Positions 46,968-59,346 of a stretch of 64,000 bases of DNA are shown here, piece by piece. The position numbers and the translations under genes are program-made. The DNA comes from Aptenodytes patagonicus (taxonomy: Eukaryota > Chordata > Aves > Sphenisciformes > Spheniscidae), in contig NC_134962.1 in the NCBI RefSeq assembly GCF_965638725.1, forward strand, positions 1,743,501-1,807,500, read 5' to 3'. The stretch's first letter is position 1, and each line of letters begins with the position of its first letter. A model generated the notes under the pieces. It was given only the letters and a program-made list of their open reading frames with translations, had not been told where the DNA came from and ran no database searches.

Positions 46968-49900
46968 CTAAGGAAATAAGATAAGTAGACAAGATTTAAA
47001 AAAAGAAAAAAAAAAAAAATCAACAAAAGAACAACCAACCAAGAACAAAAACATGGCTCATGTAGTCCCTAACTGAGCCCTTACAAGAGCAAGTGAAGGG
47101 TTCTGCAGTTATTTATTGGCATTACTGTTAGTTTCTCATACACACAAACAATGGGGATCTGATTTCTTTTAACTCGGTATGTAAACTCCATCCTTTACTT
47201 TTCTGGTGTCTGTACAAGTCTACATCCAATTTAGTTAGTCATCGACTCTGTGGAAACCTTGCGATGAACAAGCATCAAACCACTTGACAGTCAGCTGGTT
47301 TGAAGTTATTTTGCTACAAGCCTCAGGCTAGTTCTATCAGATCTTCCAATCCTGGCTACAACTTTCTGTAATCATCTGTGCTGTGGCTGCAAGCCAGTCG
47401 CCAGCTCACTGGTCTGCACAGCTTCCCAGCCATGACTTCCATAGTTTATTTTTTTTTAGTGCAAACTGAAATTTTGAAAGGAAATTCCACACAGATCAAA
47501 ACTAGAAGCATTTGTACAAAAACCACAACAATTGAAAAGGTTGCATTTCATAAGATTATTATCCAATACTTCTCTTCCAGTCAGTGCTTAACCATTGTTC
47601 TTGTGGTTATTCATCTGCTTAACGGCATTTGATTCTTAGCAATGCAGACAAGAGATTTTTCTCATGGTTTAAGAAGCTTTTCTTATCCTTTGCAGTAGCT
47701 TGTGTAATAATACAGCTTTCTTGCTAGATTAAAAAAAGAAGAAATCTCAAAGCTCTGGATTCAGCACAGGCAGTAGTTCAGACAGGAGTATTTCCAGCCA
47801 TCCAGAACAGTACTTTTGACTTATGCCAAATAGCACTTTTCACCCAAAGACCTGAAAGCGTAACCAAAGTACTGCAAGACTCAATGTGCAATAGCGATGC
47901 TAAGATGTCAAGAATCTAGTGGGTCGGTCAAAGTCATGGCATGCAGCTCTGTGGCGTGCAGCTGTGTAGGCCTGAAGAAGAATCAGTCTCCCAAATTTTG
48001 TTCTGTTCTAGTCATTGTATCTTAAACCACAGGCATCCCCAGTGTAAGAACACTCTTGGACATTGTTATATTATCTACATAACAAAGCTCATCTGCACAC
48101 TAAAAAATATGAAAGCAAGAGCATAACCACTCTGCCAACAATGGAACACCACTCATTTCTTTGGCAGTGTCATAAACAGCTATATTTTCAACTGACTTCT
48201 TACATAAAAGCCAGGAGCTGCAGCAAGCCAATGACTGCAAAGATTATTGTGTACGGAGAAGGGATGATAGAGGACAAGAATCAACAGCTCCATATGCCTC
48301 CAAGTCCCGTTGCTCTCAGCCAGTAGTATATTTTCATCGTGTTTCATAGGCGGGATTTACAGATGAAGTTACTGACCTAGTGCAAGTCCAAGGTTCACAA
48401 ACGAGTATCTGCCACTGCTGGCAAGGAAGCACAGCTCCCTTTCAGGGGTTATTGAATCCTATAGTACTGCTCTGCTTGTGTGACAGCCTGCAGCTGTTCA
48501 GTTAACCAAAACGCCATCCCTTCTCATACTTACCCAGTAAGAGCAGAGCAGGCTTGTGTCAGGCAGTCTCTCTTCCCAATTTTGTTAATGCAGTCACTAA
48601 ATGCTGTCTTGATGTCAGGTATTGACAGACAAGTCTGCAAGGGAAACCAAAGAAGAGCTTGCTTTCTATGCTACAAGAGGTGGTGACCTTCTTCCAAAAT
48701 GAATCCTACCACATCCACAGTTCTGCTTCAGTCAGGATGGCACAACGCTGTTATGTCAAACCCCCTCACCCACTAACACAGCAGATTTACTTCTTTACAT
48801 TCCAAAAAAAATGAACATATTCTTTTTTCACCAAAGAGAATGCTATTTTCAGACAGTATACACGCACCTCCCTGATCCTCAAGATGTACATTTCTAAGCA
48901 AATAGTCATGAAAACAAGCACAACCCACACACCCTCAGGACACTCCTTCCAGGCCGCCCCAACCATCACACACAAGTTCTGTCTACCAGAACACTACAAG
49001 AGCGCATCTGTTTACAAAGCCTTTTGAAACGGTGTACCTGGCAGAACCCCAGACAAGCCAGTTCCTGTAGCCGACTCTTTGCCAATGGCCTGGATCATGT
49101 GCCCCTACACACGCACTCTCAGAAAATGGCTGGGACGTGATTTTTCCTAAGTTGTCAGCATGTTCCTTGACATCAAAGGCGTAGCTGGTCTGGACTTGTG
49201 TGTTTGCATTTTGCATGCAGGAGAAAATGCTGACAGCACTAAATGCAGCACATGTTCTGATGCCCGGTGTCACTTTGTTCTTGATCACCATCAGGTCTTG
49301 CACTTGTGTAAGGCTGCTAGGAGATTGCTGAGAAGTGGTTTTGAAATACACAAATGCATAACTCCCCCAGTAGACCAGTGGATTACTTTCCTGACATAAA
49401 TCACAGTGTTACCACAAAAATTCTATTCTTAGAGTTACAAACACAAACTTGCCCTGCTCAAGTCTAGACTTGCATCTTCCTCCCTGAACACAGGAAGCAG
49501 GTACAAGAAAAATCACCAGCCTGTAAATCCTTTTCTGATCTCAGTGCTCACTTTTTCTTCAGAAGCCTTGGACAAGCCATTTAAGCACTTTAGCTGGCCA
49601 CGAGCGCAGCTTTCTTCCACTCTCTGCAAAGGCATTTTGGACCTTCAATGAGGCTCGAATACACGTTTTGGGCAGGTGCTTACTCAAATGCCAAATCGGA
49701 CCCTTGTGAGTCTCGAAGATTAGTCCAAGTGGATGTACGCTTTGAAAGAGCAGACTACTTGCAAACAGGAATTCAGTCTTCTACAAGTCTGGGCCTTAAC
49801 TTAGCAGAAAGATGGAAAATTTTGCAAAATACTGGTTCTGGAGAAATTCAATACAGGAAACTACTGTGGGGATGACCGTGTGACAAATAAGCAGGTTTCC

Positions 49901-52900
49901 ATGCTTATAAATAAGAAGGGTTCTTAAGAAATGGCTTGAGAGGAGTTTAATGACACCCAATTCACCCAGTGCCCTTGAATCCAGAGACTTGTGATTTTCC
50001 ACTGTGAAGGGCCTAGAATCCATTAGTTGTGCAACTTTTGATGACTGTACTTTCTTATGACCTAAGTTACATTTCAAACTTGCAGTTTCAATCAATGAGC
50101 TGGAAACTGTATCCAGAAATGTTACTTACTTCACTGCACCAAAGCCCTAACAGCTTACTTCAGGATTTCTGCCAAATGAAAAACCTGCAAGTCATAAAGA
50201 TGAACTGTCATCCACAGGATAAATAGTTAAATAAATTAAAAAAAAAAATCAAATGCTAACTTTAGAGGGAGTCAGACTGGACTTGGGAGTTGGAATTCAT
50301 ACCAGTAGGTCTGGAAGATGGGCAAGAGATGACTACCAAACAACCATTCTCTACAAGTTTGTAAAAGATGCTACTTTAGTTTTGGTATGATGTTCACTGC
50401 CAAATAAGAAAGGCAAGGGGTCCAACTGCCTCTTGATTTAAGCCAAAGCTCTAGACAAGTCAATTACCCAACAACTGGGAAGGAAGAAGACCTGTACGTC
50501 AGTAATTTGAGCTATTTTTCATGTCGTCGCTTTTTTTCAGCAAATGAGACTTGGCAGCAGGAAGGTTAAATCCCAAAGCAGCTGAAACTGAGCAAACGTT
50601 TCTTGAAATATACACAGTTTAATATCATAGTATAATAATTTCTCCTTTTCTGAATGATGATATATTTTAAAATCTTTTTAAAATAAATTTGAGAGAAAGT
50701 GTTCAAGGTAGGAAACAACAGCGCAGAGCATAATCATGCTGTCTTTTATTTCTGCTTGCACAGGCCTGTGCAAAGCAACCAGGCAACGGACTTCCCAAAA
50801 ACCACCAGCAGACCAGTACACCTGCACATATCCAGCGGCACAGAGAATCCACCTCCTTCACCTTGTCCATCTCTGAGGCCTTTGAGAAGTCCACTCTTCC
50901 CAGTGCAGCTTACAACTGCTGTAGCCATTTTTTCCCCCAGCTTAACCCGTTATAATCACCTCCCTTTCTCACCCTCTGGTATAATCGTGGCCTGCTCTAA
51001 CTTCCACAAAGCTGTCCAGCCATTGCTCTCCATAGAAATCTGCATCAGAAAGAGTTTTGCTTCTGAGGAGACTTTGCACCATTTACATTGTTTATAGTAG
51101 GATGTCTCTGCATCACAACACTACACCTGTTTTGAGGAACATCTTTTTCCCCTTGGCATGAAGTACGGTAACACAGCAGAGGGGACAGCACCACTACCAG
51201 AAAAGCCTTGTTTTAGTGTTCAAGGGGAAGCCGTGAACTGGAAATCTTGTCTTACAGCAGAGGATGAGGCAGATTACCCATCACTTCAACCATCTGAGCT
51301 TCTCATGCTTAGCAGAAAATGTCAGCTGCGGCTTCCAAGTTCCCCTCTTTTCCACCTCCCCATCTACATTACAAAATATTTGTTTACAGATGTGTTTTGT
51401 TCCTCAACTGAAACCACATAAACCAAGAGCAAACTAGGGAAGCTGGATTTGTGATCACATAAATAGTGTACCATTACAATAATAAAATCCACAGGTGACC
51501 TTTCTGGAGCGATGTTATCTGCCATACATTTCAGAGGAAACTCACACAACTTGACAAATTGTATTTCTCTCAACTTCCCCAAAAGAATGCACTGTAAACC
51601 ACCTTTTCATGAAGGCTCTTCAAGGCATAGTCTAGCCAGGACTGACCTGCCTGCACAACCAAATTCCTTTTATGAAGGCTTCAGAACAGCATTACCCAAA
51701 TTAAGACTCAGGAATGGTACACCTAGAAACGTATCAAGCAGCAAGGCTCCATTTCTGGAGTCACCTGCAGAAAAGCATGAGTGGCTGTTTTAGGCAAAAA
51801 AGGTTGCAGTGTAGAGTCTTTATCCATTTGCCAAATCCACTGCAGGAATGACAATGCTGCTGCTTGGCCTCAGATCAGGATAAAACCTGAAGTATAGACT
51901 CTTCAGCCATCTCAGGAGTAATAGATCGGCAGAATGGAACTAAAACGGAAACAACAGAAAGGTGGATAGCCTAAGGAAAACTATTTAATAAAAAGTCTAA
52001 CCAACCTATGTTCTGTGCTAGCTTTTCTTACAAGCTTATTCTAAATTAAAACTTAAGCTTGTTTAAATTAAAACAAGCTTATTTATTAAAACGAATTTTA
52101 CAGGGAAGCTGTGGTATTTCTTAAGTTGGAAATTAGAATGGCCATCATGCAGAAGGTCTATTTTCTAACAACTGTGTGGAAAATAGATAACACTATGAGT
52201 CTTCAAATACATGCTGCTACTCACCGTGACTCCTCTCATTTTCCAAAGACACGAGGAGTCTTACCAACATTCTGGAGATTTCAAATTAAATTTCCAAAAT
52301 TTATCTTAAGATTAGGAAAGCAAAACTTCCTCCCAAGGACATCATACAACACCCGATTATTTTCGTATGTCATTTTTTCAGCTCAGCTTTTCCAGTATTT
52401 TTAATAGCGTTGCAAAATGAGCCATTCTATCCTCAAGTTTTAACAGTTCATTGTATAGCTCAGAAATATACAGCTTTTATAAACCTTTAAACAGCTGCAT
52501 TCACATCAAAATGGCAAATATAAATTCTTACTTTGCAGCTTTTTCTGCAGTAAACGGTAGGTAAGCAGAACTGCCTAATATTTCCAAAAGTGGCATTCTG
52601 ACTTGAAAGGGAGTCCACATGAATTATTATATATTAGAAATTTAATTCCCCTACAAAGCAATAGTTCCTTTAAAAAACAAAACAAAACAAACTCCCTCCC
52701 ACAACACACATTTGACCCAGTCTTTTAATTAATTACAAAATGATCCAGTTTTGAAGCCCCTGCTAAACACAGAGCATTCTCCTGGTACAAAAAAATTAAT
52801 ATACAGTATTGTCATGATATTAGAATTGGTATTTTGCAGTCTACGACTGTATTTCATCTCCTGATGTGGCCAAACACCATTCATGCTTGGCAGTGCTGAG

Positions 52901-55900
52901 TGGATGCAGTTTACCCTAGGGTATTGGTGCCTACTAACATTGGAATTCTTTTCTACAAGGAATTTAGCGTCAGGGCCAAAAAATTCTTACGCTTTATGCA
53001 ATTTCAGGCATTTCAGGCATTGAGTCAGAACTTGTGTTAGCTTATTGAGAGGAATGTAAACTTGAAGGAAAAAAAAAAAAAGTCAGACACACTACTTCTG
53101 ATATATTCCACAAGTCTTCTGCCGGCCTTTAAAGAGGCAATCATTGTGAATTATCTTTCATCCACATATACCAGCAAGGTTAAGATACCACTTACCCTCC
53201 CATATCATGATCCACGTTAACGACAGAGGGGTGCTGGTGAGAATTCCCCACTACAATTATGTCTGGGGATCCAGAGCAGAAAAATCTCTACCAATGATAA
53301 TCCTGTAACGTTCAATTTTCTTCCAGACATCTTCAATTCTGCTAGATCAGTGGAAGAGAAACAGGCCTTCCAGTTTTCTAAACCTTGCTTAAGGGAGCCT
53401 GAATAATTACTGAAAAATAAGCTATAGTCTCTTTAATGTTTTATTAATAGCATTGATGTCTCTCCGCTCTGTGTCCATATCCAAGATGATACTCTAGGAA
53501 CAGACCTCTAAATATACAATTTAGGTATTTCTTAAAAATAGGTATACCTCCGGTCGGTACAGTTTTGCTAACCTCTTGTCACAGTTCTACGACTGCATAA
53601 AGGCACTGAATCTGTGGGCTGGTCTTGGACCCTCCAGAAGGGGCAAGGAGTCAATCACAGTTTTAATCCCAAGGGCCTGTTCCAAATACCTCTTTCTAGT
53701 TGTATAAAGAAGTCCACTTGTTCAACCATTTTTCTTTAGTCTGGCTAGAGTGCCGGAAGAGCTGGCTTTTGCAGTATGCCCATAACAAAATATACATATA
53801 CAGCCATAAGGAAAATCGGAACAGCTTTCCAGGTCACTGCATACAGTTTAATGCTCAACAGCTAAAGGCAAGAGGGCAGACTGCTCCCTGCTGTAAAGCC
53901 GTAGTGTTGCATGGAAATATGAGAGTAAATATTCTGGTTTCCACACAGAAAAGACAGTCAATTTCCCCACACACGAGATCACAGCAAAGTCAGGACCATA
54001 AATCAGGAGTCCTGTCTCAATCTCATGCTGCCTTTTAAGTGGAACTACATTTCTTTTATTTCTATGACTAGATAATCTTATGATCACCCAAACAAATCTT
54101 TTGTGTTGTACACGTGAAGCGTAACCAAATCCTCCTTTAAAGCCAAAGTGATTTCTATGTAAGTCCCAAGTATTTCCCACAAGTACACTCACTGAGATAG
54201 GTGTAAAGTCCAGGGGAAGAAGCTGGGAAGTATTAGCATACTTTGACGCAGATATGACCACAGCTGCCAGGGCTGGTACTCCAAATTCTACTGAAAGTCT
54301 CTGGCTCCATCTAGAGATTAGTCACTCGAACTGCAGTACTGGGATTCCAGGTACAATGCATGGAAAGGAGGAAAACATGGAAAATACCACGACCATTTTA
54401 GACACTCTCTTCCCTTTTTTCCATGCCCGGGGAGACGAGGACTGCCCTGGATGCGTCACCTAAACAGTCACACTGTAGTGCCCACTACCTTGTCAAATAC
54501 AAAACAAGAGTTTTGCAGTTCTGGATATGCTAGAAAGAATTCAAATTGTACTATCAAGAAAAAGTATTCCTTGCCATTCACTGCTGTCGTTGATGGAATG
54601 CTCTAGGACAAACGGAATGTTTCATTGAACAAATCTTATCCGGTTATGGGAAAAGGATGCTATTGCTTCACATATATTTGTTGTGCTGTTCCCAGGTAAT
54701 AGTAGAGCAGCATAAACAAAGTGCACTAAACATTTTTTTTGCTGAATAAACAGGAAAAAAACAGTATCAAGATACCAAGTCACGGTACAAGACAGACCCA
54801 CCATAGCTACGTAATCTGTTCTGTTTACATAGAAAGTTCAAAACAGCTGAGATAGGTGTGCCTGTAGTACACTCACTTATGCCACTGGAAAAGGGTTGGA
54901 GGAGAAGGGAAAAAATTAAAACTAAATTCAAACCAACTATTCCCAGCAGCGGCAAAGCACCATAGGATCAGTCCAGGAATGTGAAACAAATGTAACATGA
55001 ATGCAGAGGTCACCTTTCCAAGGCTTATTTGCTCACTTAAGAAGTAAATCTGCAATAATCTTACCTCTACATCCTGCTTGTTAGCTAACACCAGAATGGG
55101 AACCCCTTCCAGGGCTTCGCTGGTAATCATCTTCTCTATAAAGCACAGAAACAAAACCAGAGGTTTAGTCAGTTCTGGAAGATACAGTTGTGCAAATGCC
55201 TGGCACAGACTATCTGGACACAGGGATAAAGCAAGAGGCTCCTTCTTGCATTACAGTTTCATTTGATACAACCTTTCAGGTCTATTTTCTTCACAGATTT
55301 TTTTCCAGATCAAACTCCAAACTTGATTTTGATCAACAAGCATGATACTGAGAATTAACAAGGTGATAAATGTAGAATAAGGAATAAAAATTCCAAAATC
55401 ATTAGCATAAGCACAAAAAGAGATTCAAGGTCATTACAGGTAAGAAAAGTGAGTCCTGTGTTACGGACAAGACAGACTTCAACAAAAAAGTGCAAAAGCA
55501 CTACAGGTGTGTCATCAACAGGCCACACAGCTTACTTCAAGGACACAGGAACAGACACGATAGTAGTGAGAGAACTGCGCTGCAATACACGATGAAATCA
55601 CGGTACAGGTAAAACACAATGTACTCACCAAAAGCTCTTTTAGATTCTGAGAGCCTCTCCTCATCAGTGGAGTCAATAACATAGATCACTCCATGAGATT
55701 CAGCATAATACTGAAAGGATAACAGAGATATTAGTGTATCTGTCCGTTAGGACCATTTGTCCCTCTTCCTGATTTTTTTTTTTTTCGATTTGGTAAAATT
55801 TTGATACACGTTGGAGAGATCAACCAGTTAGAGCCAGCTGTTTCCATAGTATATGTCTGGAGAGAAGAATGGTGGCACACAGAATGCACTGCCTGTTCTG

Positions 55901-57331
55901 TTTGCAGGCCTACTGAGTACAACAGGTGAAAAAGCTTATCTGTCCCCCCAAAAGGCTTCTCTCTACTGGCACAACCCTCAGATATGGGTTGGTAATTGCT
56001 GTCTGTAAACAATAATGCAAACATTAAGCATTATCTTTGCTAATCTCACACAGATATAGTTGAATCTCTGGAAAAGTGTTGATGCTAAATACTAGGGTTA
56101 CCAATAAGCCTGTATGATTACTAAATGATCATACTGCTTCAGTTCTAAAAGACACAAAAACATTTCTAAAAGAAAAAAAATACATCTCCAACCTTGTCCC
56201 AAAGAGACTGTAGCTCCTCCTGTCCGCCAAGATCCCAGAACATTAGCCGAGTTTTGCCAACATCAATAGTACCAACTAGAGGGAAAGAAGAAAAAACAAT
56301 CCAATGAAAACTAAAGGTGTTCTCTAAAGCACAAACACCTGTGCACCCCCAAAGAAATCTGGGGTAGAACAGTCTTCTAGAGGAACAAATCACATCCAGT
56401 GGCTACTTTCAACAACAGAACAATACCTTTGCAAAGAGTGACTGCTGATATCAGATAGAGTTGTATCAGTGCGAGTAACAACAGAATCAGGCCAACAAAT
56501 GACCTCCAGTGAAATTCAGCTTAACCTCTGAGCAGAGTGCTGAAACAGGATACTTGGTTTGTTAAGACTTCAGGGTTTTTTCCTCATAAGCTAAGCAAGC
56601 CTATTTTATTCTCTTACAAAAAGACATGGGGAGTTGGGAGATATGACCTCTACTTCCAGGAACTATTTTGCCCTTGTCAATTCTTAAATATTTCAAATAA
56701 GAACCAGCTGTTGTCTAATTGTGCAGGAAAGCTGAAAAAAATCCAGACAGATTTACTTACTGTTTAAGCCTACAGTGGTTGTGATTTTGGACAAACTCAT
56801 CCCTTTGTAGTTCTTGTTAAATCGAGTTTTAGTTTGTTCAAGGAAGGTCTGAAAAGAAACAAGGAAAAGTATTTACTCTCAAATATTTTACTGGCTGGGG
56901 TAATCCTAACCCAAACCTGCCTTTTCATTTCTGCAGAATCTCGCTCCAACAGATACTGCCCTACCTAACCTTGGAACAAACCACTCTTCTTGTTCCCTGT
57001 TTTAGCAAGGAAAGAAGGGATCACAAGTGATTACAGGATTACCAAAGCCTCAGCTACCTCCCTGAAAGCTTATGCTAAATTTAAGTAAGAGGGGAAAGTT
57101 GATTCTTTGGTGTGATATCACTAAAATAACTCACAATACAGCTGAAGAAAGATTGACCTGTCTGTTGGAAGTTTTATCTTTGGAGGATGTTTAGAATTGC
57201 GTGTGCCCTCCATACAGTTGGTAATAAACAGCACTTACGGTTTTACCAGCATTGTCCAAACCAAGGATCAAGATGCAGTACTCATCCCTCTGGAACATGT
57301 ATTTATAGAGTCCAGACAGCAGAGTATACAT
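46880..57331 (-). CDS. ARFRP1: ARFRP1, ADP-ribosylation factor-related protein 1, complete
   Basis: Arf-family small GTPase of the trans-Golgi network; with ARL1 it recruits GRIP golgins and supports sorting and secretion. Coding exons in transcript order: 57331-57239, 56848-56761, 56275-56193, 55710-55629, 55135-55065, 48634-48534 and 46967-46880. They total 606 nt, giving 201 residues and a TAA stop. GTPase motifs: P-loop GLDNAGKT (24-31), switch I with TTTVGLN (54-60), WDLGGQE (74-80, catalytic Gln79), NKQD (134-137) and SAL (169-171). The N-terminus MYTLLSG lacks Gly2, so it is not myristoylated, as known for this subfamily. The C-terminus RKKDIT ends like human RQRDIT. All intron phases fit. 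Head-to-head with ZGPAT across a shared CpG island. Confidence 0.96.
46968..48533. other. ARFRP1 intron 6
   Basis: No exon or clear mobile element was seen. An A-rich run lies near 46998-47019. Confidence 0.5.
48534..48634 (-). CDS. ARFRP1: ARFRP1 coding exon 6
   Basis: Acceptor CCTTGCAG, donor ACTGG|GTAAGT; 101 nt, phase 0 to 2. It encodes [15 protein letters not shown] and [12 protein letters not shown], including the G5 motif SAL. Confidence 0.95.
48635..55064. other. ARFRP1 intron 5 (6.4 kb)
   Basis: The longest ARFRP1 intron: AT-rich, with no exon needed by the protein and no clear CR1 or LTR. Open frames 50699-51097 (+) and 53848-54261 (-) are unrecognised and have no support. Confidence 0.6.
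55065..55135 (-). CDS. ARFRP1: ARFRP1 coding exon 5
   Basis: Acceptor TTTATAG, donor GAG|GTAAGA; 71 nt, phase 1 to 0. It encodes [20 protein letters not shown] and then DVE, with the NKQD guanine-specificity motif. Confidence 0.95.
55136..55628. other. ARFRP1 intron 4
   Basis: Nothing recognised. Confidence 0.5.
55629..55710 (-). CDS. ARFRP1: ARFRP1 coding exon 4
   Basis: Acceptor CTTTCAG, donor TTTTG|GTGAGT; 82 nt, phase 0 to 1. It encodes [20 protein letters not shown]; human has [20 protein letters not shown]. Confidence 0.95.
55711..56192. other. ARFRP1 intron 3
   Basis: Nothing recognised. Confidence 0.5.
56193..56275 (-). CDS. ARFRP1: ARFRP1 coding exon 3
   Basis: Acceptor CCCTCTAG, donor CAAG|GTTGGA; 83 nt, phase 1 to 0. 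It encodes [20 protein letters not shown], with the WDLGGQE switch II motif. Confidence 0.95.
56276..56760. other. ARFRP1 intron 2
   Basis: Nothing recognised. Confidence 0.5.
56761..56848 (-). CDS. ARFRP1: ARFRP1 coding exon 2
   Basis: Acceptor CTTTTCAG, donor AAACA|GTAAGT; 88 nt, phase 0 to 1. It encodes [20 protein letters not shown] with the switch I threonines. Confidence 0.95.
56849..57238. other. ARFRP1 intron 1 (first intron within the coding region)
   Basis: Nothing recognised. Confidence 0.5.
57239..57331 (-). CDS. ARFRP1: ARFRP1 coding exon 1 (start codon)
   Basis: ATG at 57331; donor AAACC|GTAAGT, phase 0, 31 codons. It encodes [19 protein letters not shown] and the P-loop. An acceptor TTGTTGCAG|GAGCAGG places the exon border at 57338, seven bases before the ATG, so the rest of the 5' UTR comes from an upstream exon. 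Confidence 0.95.
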
Positions 57332-57338
57332 CCTGCTC

Positions 57339-58600
57339 CTGCAACAAGTACCAGGAAATCATTAACAAACAGGTCATTTCCAAAAGTCTCTCGTTCCACA
57401 ACGCAAGTTTTTCCCAACACCAGATAAATAAATGACGTTATACTTTTATCAGTAACTCTCATATTTAGGCAATCCAAGGACAAATCACAGATCTAAGAGA
57501 GATCATGCTAACAGCTCAAGACCAAATTTTCAAATGCACACAAGTGAGGGATTATCTTCCAAAGAGCTTAACCTCTGTTTCTGCACGTAGTGCCCAGCAT
57601 CCACTGCAAACTCAGCCCTCATTGAAAACTACCCTGTCTGCTTGGGGGCTTAAAGGAGAGCTAAAGAAGAGCTCGAACGTCTTTTGCGGTACACGTAAGA
57701 CCCACAGAAAATGAAGCCAACTTCACACAAATACACAGAACGGGTATTTTGAGCAAGATGTACAGGTCGGTCCCCCCCCTCCTTGTTCCCAATCCATATA
57801 ACAGTATCATGGGATCTTTAATGGTCGAACTGAGCGCAGCATATCTTAAAGGCGCATAAAACCGCCTACTTACCTTAATTTAAGCCTTATCCAGCAACAG
57901 TCTTCTGTTATGGCATCCACCATACAAGTATTTTGTCATCTTACAATGCCATGAAGACAAGATAGGTAAGTTAACGAGCCAAGAGCACAAGACTAAGAAC
58001 CAGACAAAGCGACACCAACACCTGCAGGAGCCCACACTTTTTTTGTTGTTGGATTTGCACAAAGTGGAAAAGATTTGCTAAGACGCAGGAAGTATTGGCA
58101 CCAAGTGCTACAGCTGACTCACGGAACGTTGCAACAACTCTCCTGTTTAAATACAGACAAAGGGAACCTCAAGGCAAAGACTTTGAGAAGCGGCTGTCTT
58201 TGAGCAAGTGTGCAAATAAATAATCACTTTGAGGTCAAACAACATTGCCGGGGAAAAGAAAAAAAAAAAAGTGTTCCAGACCAGAAGTGGGGGATTTCTC
58301 CGGCTGGGGCAATCAGCGTGAGGACAGGGCACCTCAGGGCGCAGGGGCTTTACCCCCCGGGGTACCCGCCGAGCGAGGGGGCACCCGTCACCTCCAGCTG
58401 TGCAAGAGGCGCAGCCTCACGCCGTCCCCCGGGAAGGCACCGAGGCCGCAAGGCTGGGGACGAGCCCTCCCGGCCCGCTCCCCTTTTCGGGCCGGCAGGT
58501 GGTCCTAGGCGTGCCCAACTACCGGCCCGCTCCCCCTAGATCCGGGAGACGCCCCCCCGCTCCTTCCCCTGCCACAGCCTGACAGGGGAGAGGGGGGGGG
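57339..58600. other. ARFRP1 5' intron
   Basis: No coding exon. GC content rises sharply after about 58290, where the CpG island begins. A possible donor facing the minus strand, AAG|GTAAGT, occurs near 57875. Confidence 0.5.
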
Positions 58601-58862
58601 AAACCGGCCCTCACCGCCATTTGCCTCCTCAGGCCCCGGGGCCAGGTCCCGGGCCGGGCCGGCGGCGCCTCGCAGGCCCGCCCCAAGCCCAGCCGTGCCC
58701 TGCCGGCCCCCGCCGCGGTCCTTGCCGCCCCCCGAGCGCGGAAGGCGGAGGGCAGAGCCCGAAGCCCGCAACCCCTCACCAAGTACCGGAGACGCCTCCC
58801 GTCAGACAGCGCCTCACCGCTCCCCGTCGGCACCGGCCGCCGGCGCCATCCCTCGCGCGGCG

Positions 58863-58878
58863 CTCTGGGAAACGTAGT
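58863..58878 (-). promoter_or_regulatory. ZNF143/THAP11-type motif (minus orientation)
   Basis: The reverse complement reads ACTACGTTTCCCAGAG, close to the ACTACAATTCCCAGCATGC consensus. It lies on the ARFRP1 side of the shared promoter. Confidence 0.65.
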
Positions 58879-58919
58879 TCTCGCGCCGCTGCGGGGGCGG
58901 CGCGAGGAGGGGCGAGTGG

Positions 58920-58938
58920 ACTACAATTCCCAGAATGC
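58920..58938 (+). promoter_or_regulatory. ZNF143/THAP11-type motif (plus orientation)
   Basis: ACTACAATTCCCAGAATGC differs from the canonical site by one base. It is 42 bp from the opposed copy and lies on the ZGPAT side. Confidence 0.8.
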
Positions 58939-58968
58939 TCGGCGCCACAGACCTCCCGGGACCCCGAG

Positions 58969-58980
58969 TGCGCAGGCGCA
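58969..58980 (+). promoter_or_regulatory. NRF1-like site
   Basis: TGCGCAGGCGCA fits the NRF1 palindrome except for one central base (G instead of a pyrimidine). Confidence 0.6.
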
Positions 58981-59037
58981 GTAGGCGGGAGGAGGGGGGG
59001 AGTCTCGCCGCTGAGTGGCGTAAGGCGGCTAGAGGAG

Positions 59038-59070
59038 CCGGAAGTGAGGGCGCTGGGGGGGCCGGAAGTT
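59038..59070 (+). promoter_or_regulatory. Two ETS (GABPA-type) sites
   Basis: CCGGAAGTG at 59038-59046 and CCGGAAGTT at 59062-59070, same orientation, just upstream of the inferred ZGPAT first exon. Confidence 0.6.
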
Positions 59071-59079
59071 GGCGGGGCG

Positions 59080-59118
59080 TCATGGGGGCGGCAGAGTAGG
59101 GGAAGGGGCGGCCGAGGG
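59080..59118 (+). other. ZGPAT: ZGPAT 5' non-coding exon 1 (approximate start)
   Basis: Ends at the donor GAGGG|GTGAGT (GT at 59119-59120). The TSS is inferred to lie downstream of the ETS sites. It would splice to the acceptor TTCGCTGCAG at 59345-59346. Confidence 0.45.
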
Positions 59119-59346
59119 GTGAGTGTGGCGGCCGGGGCACAGGGTCAGGTCGGGGGGTTGCTGCCGGCCCCGGGGCCGAGGGGTCGCGCTGCGAGAGCCC
59201 AGGCTGCCGGGGGAGCGGTGCCGTGCGCGGGCCCGGTGGGCTCGAGTGGGCGCCGTGGCGGGGGGCGAGGGGCGGGGGAGGGGCAGGGGCAGGGCCCGGC
59301 CTCTCCTCGGACTCTCTCATCGCCTTTCGCCGGCTGTTCGCTGCAG

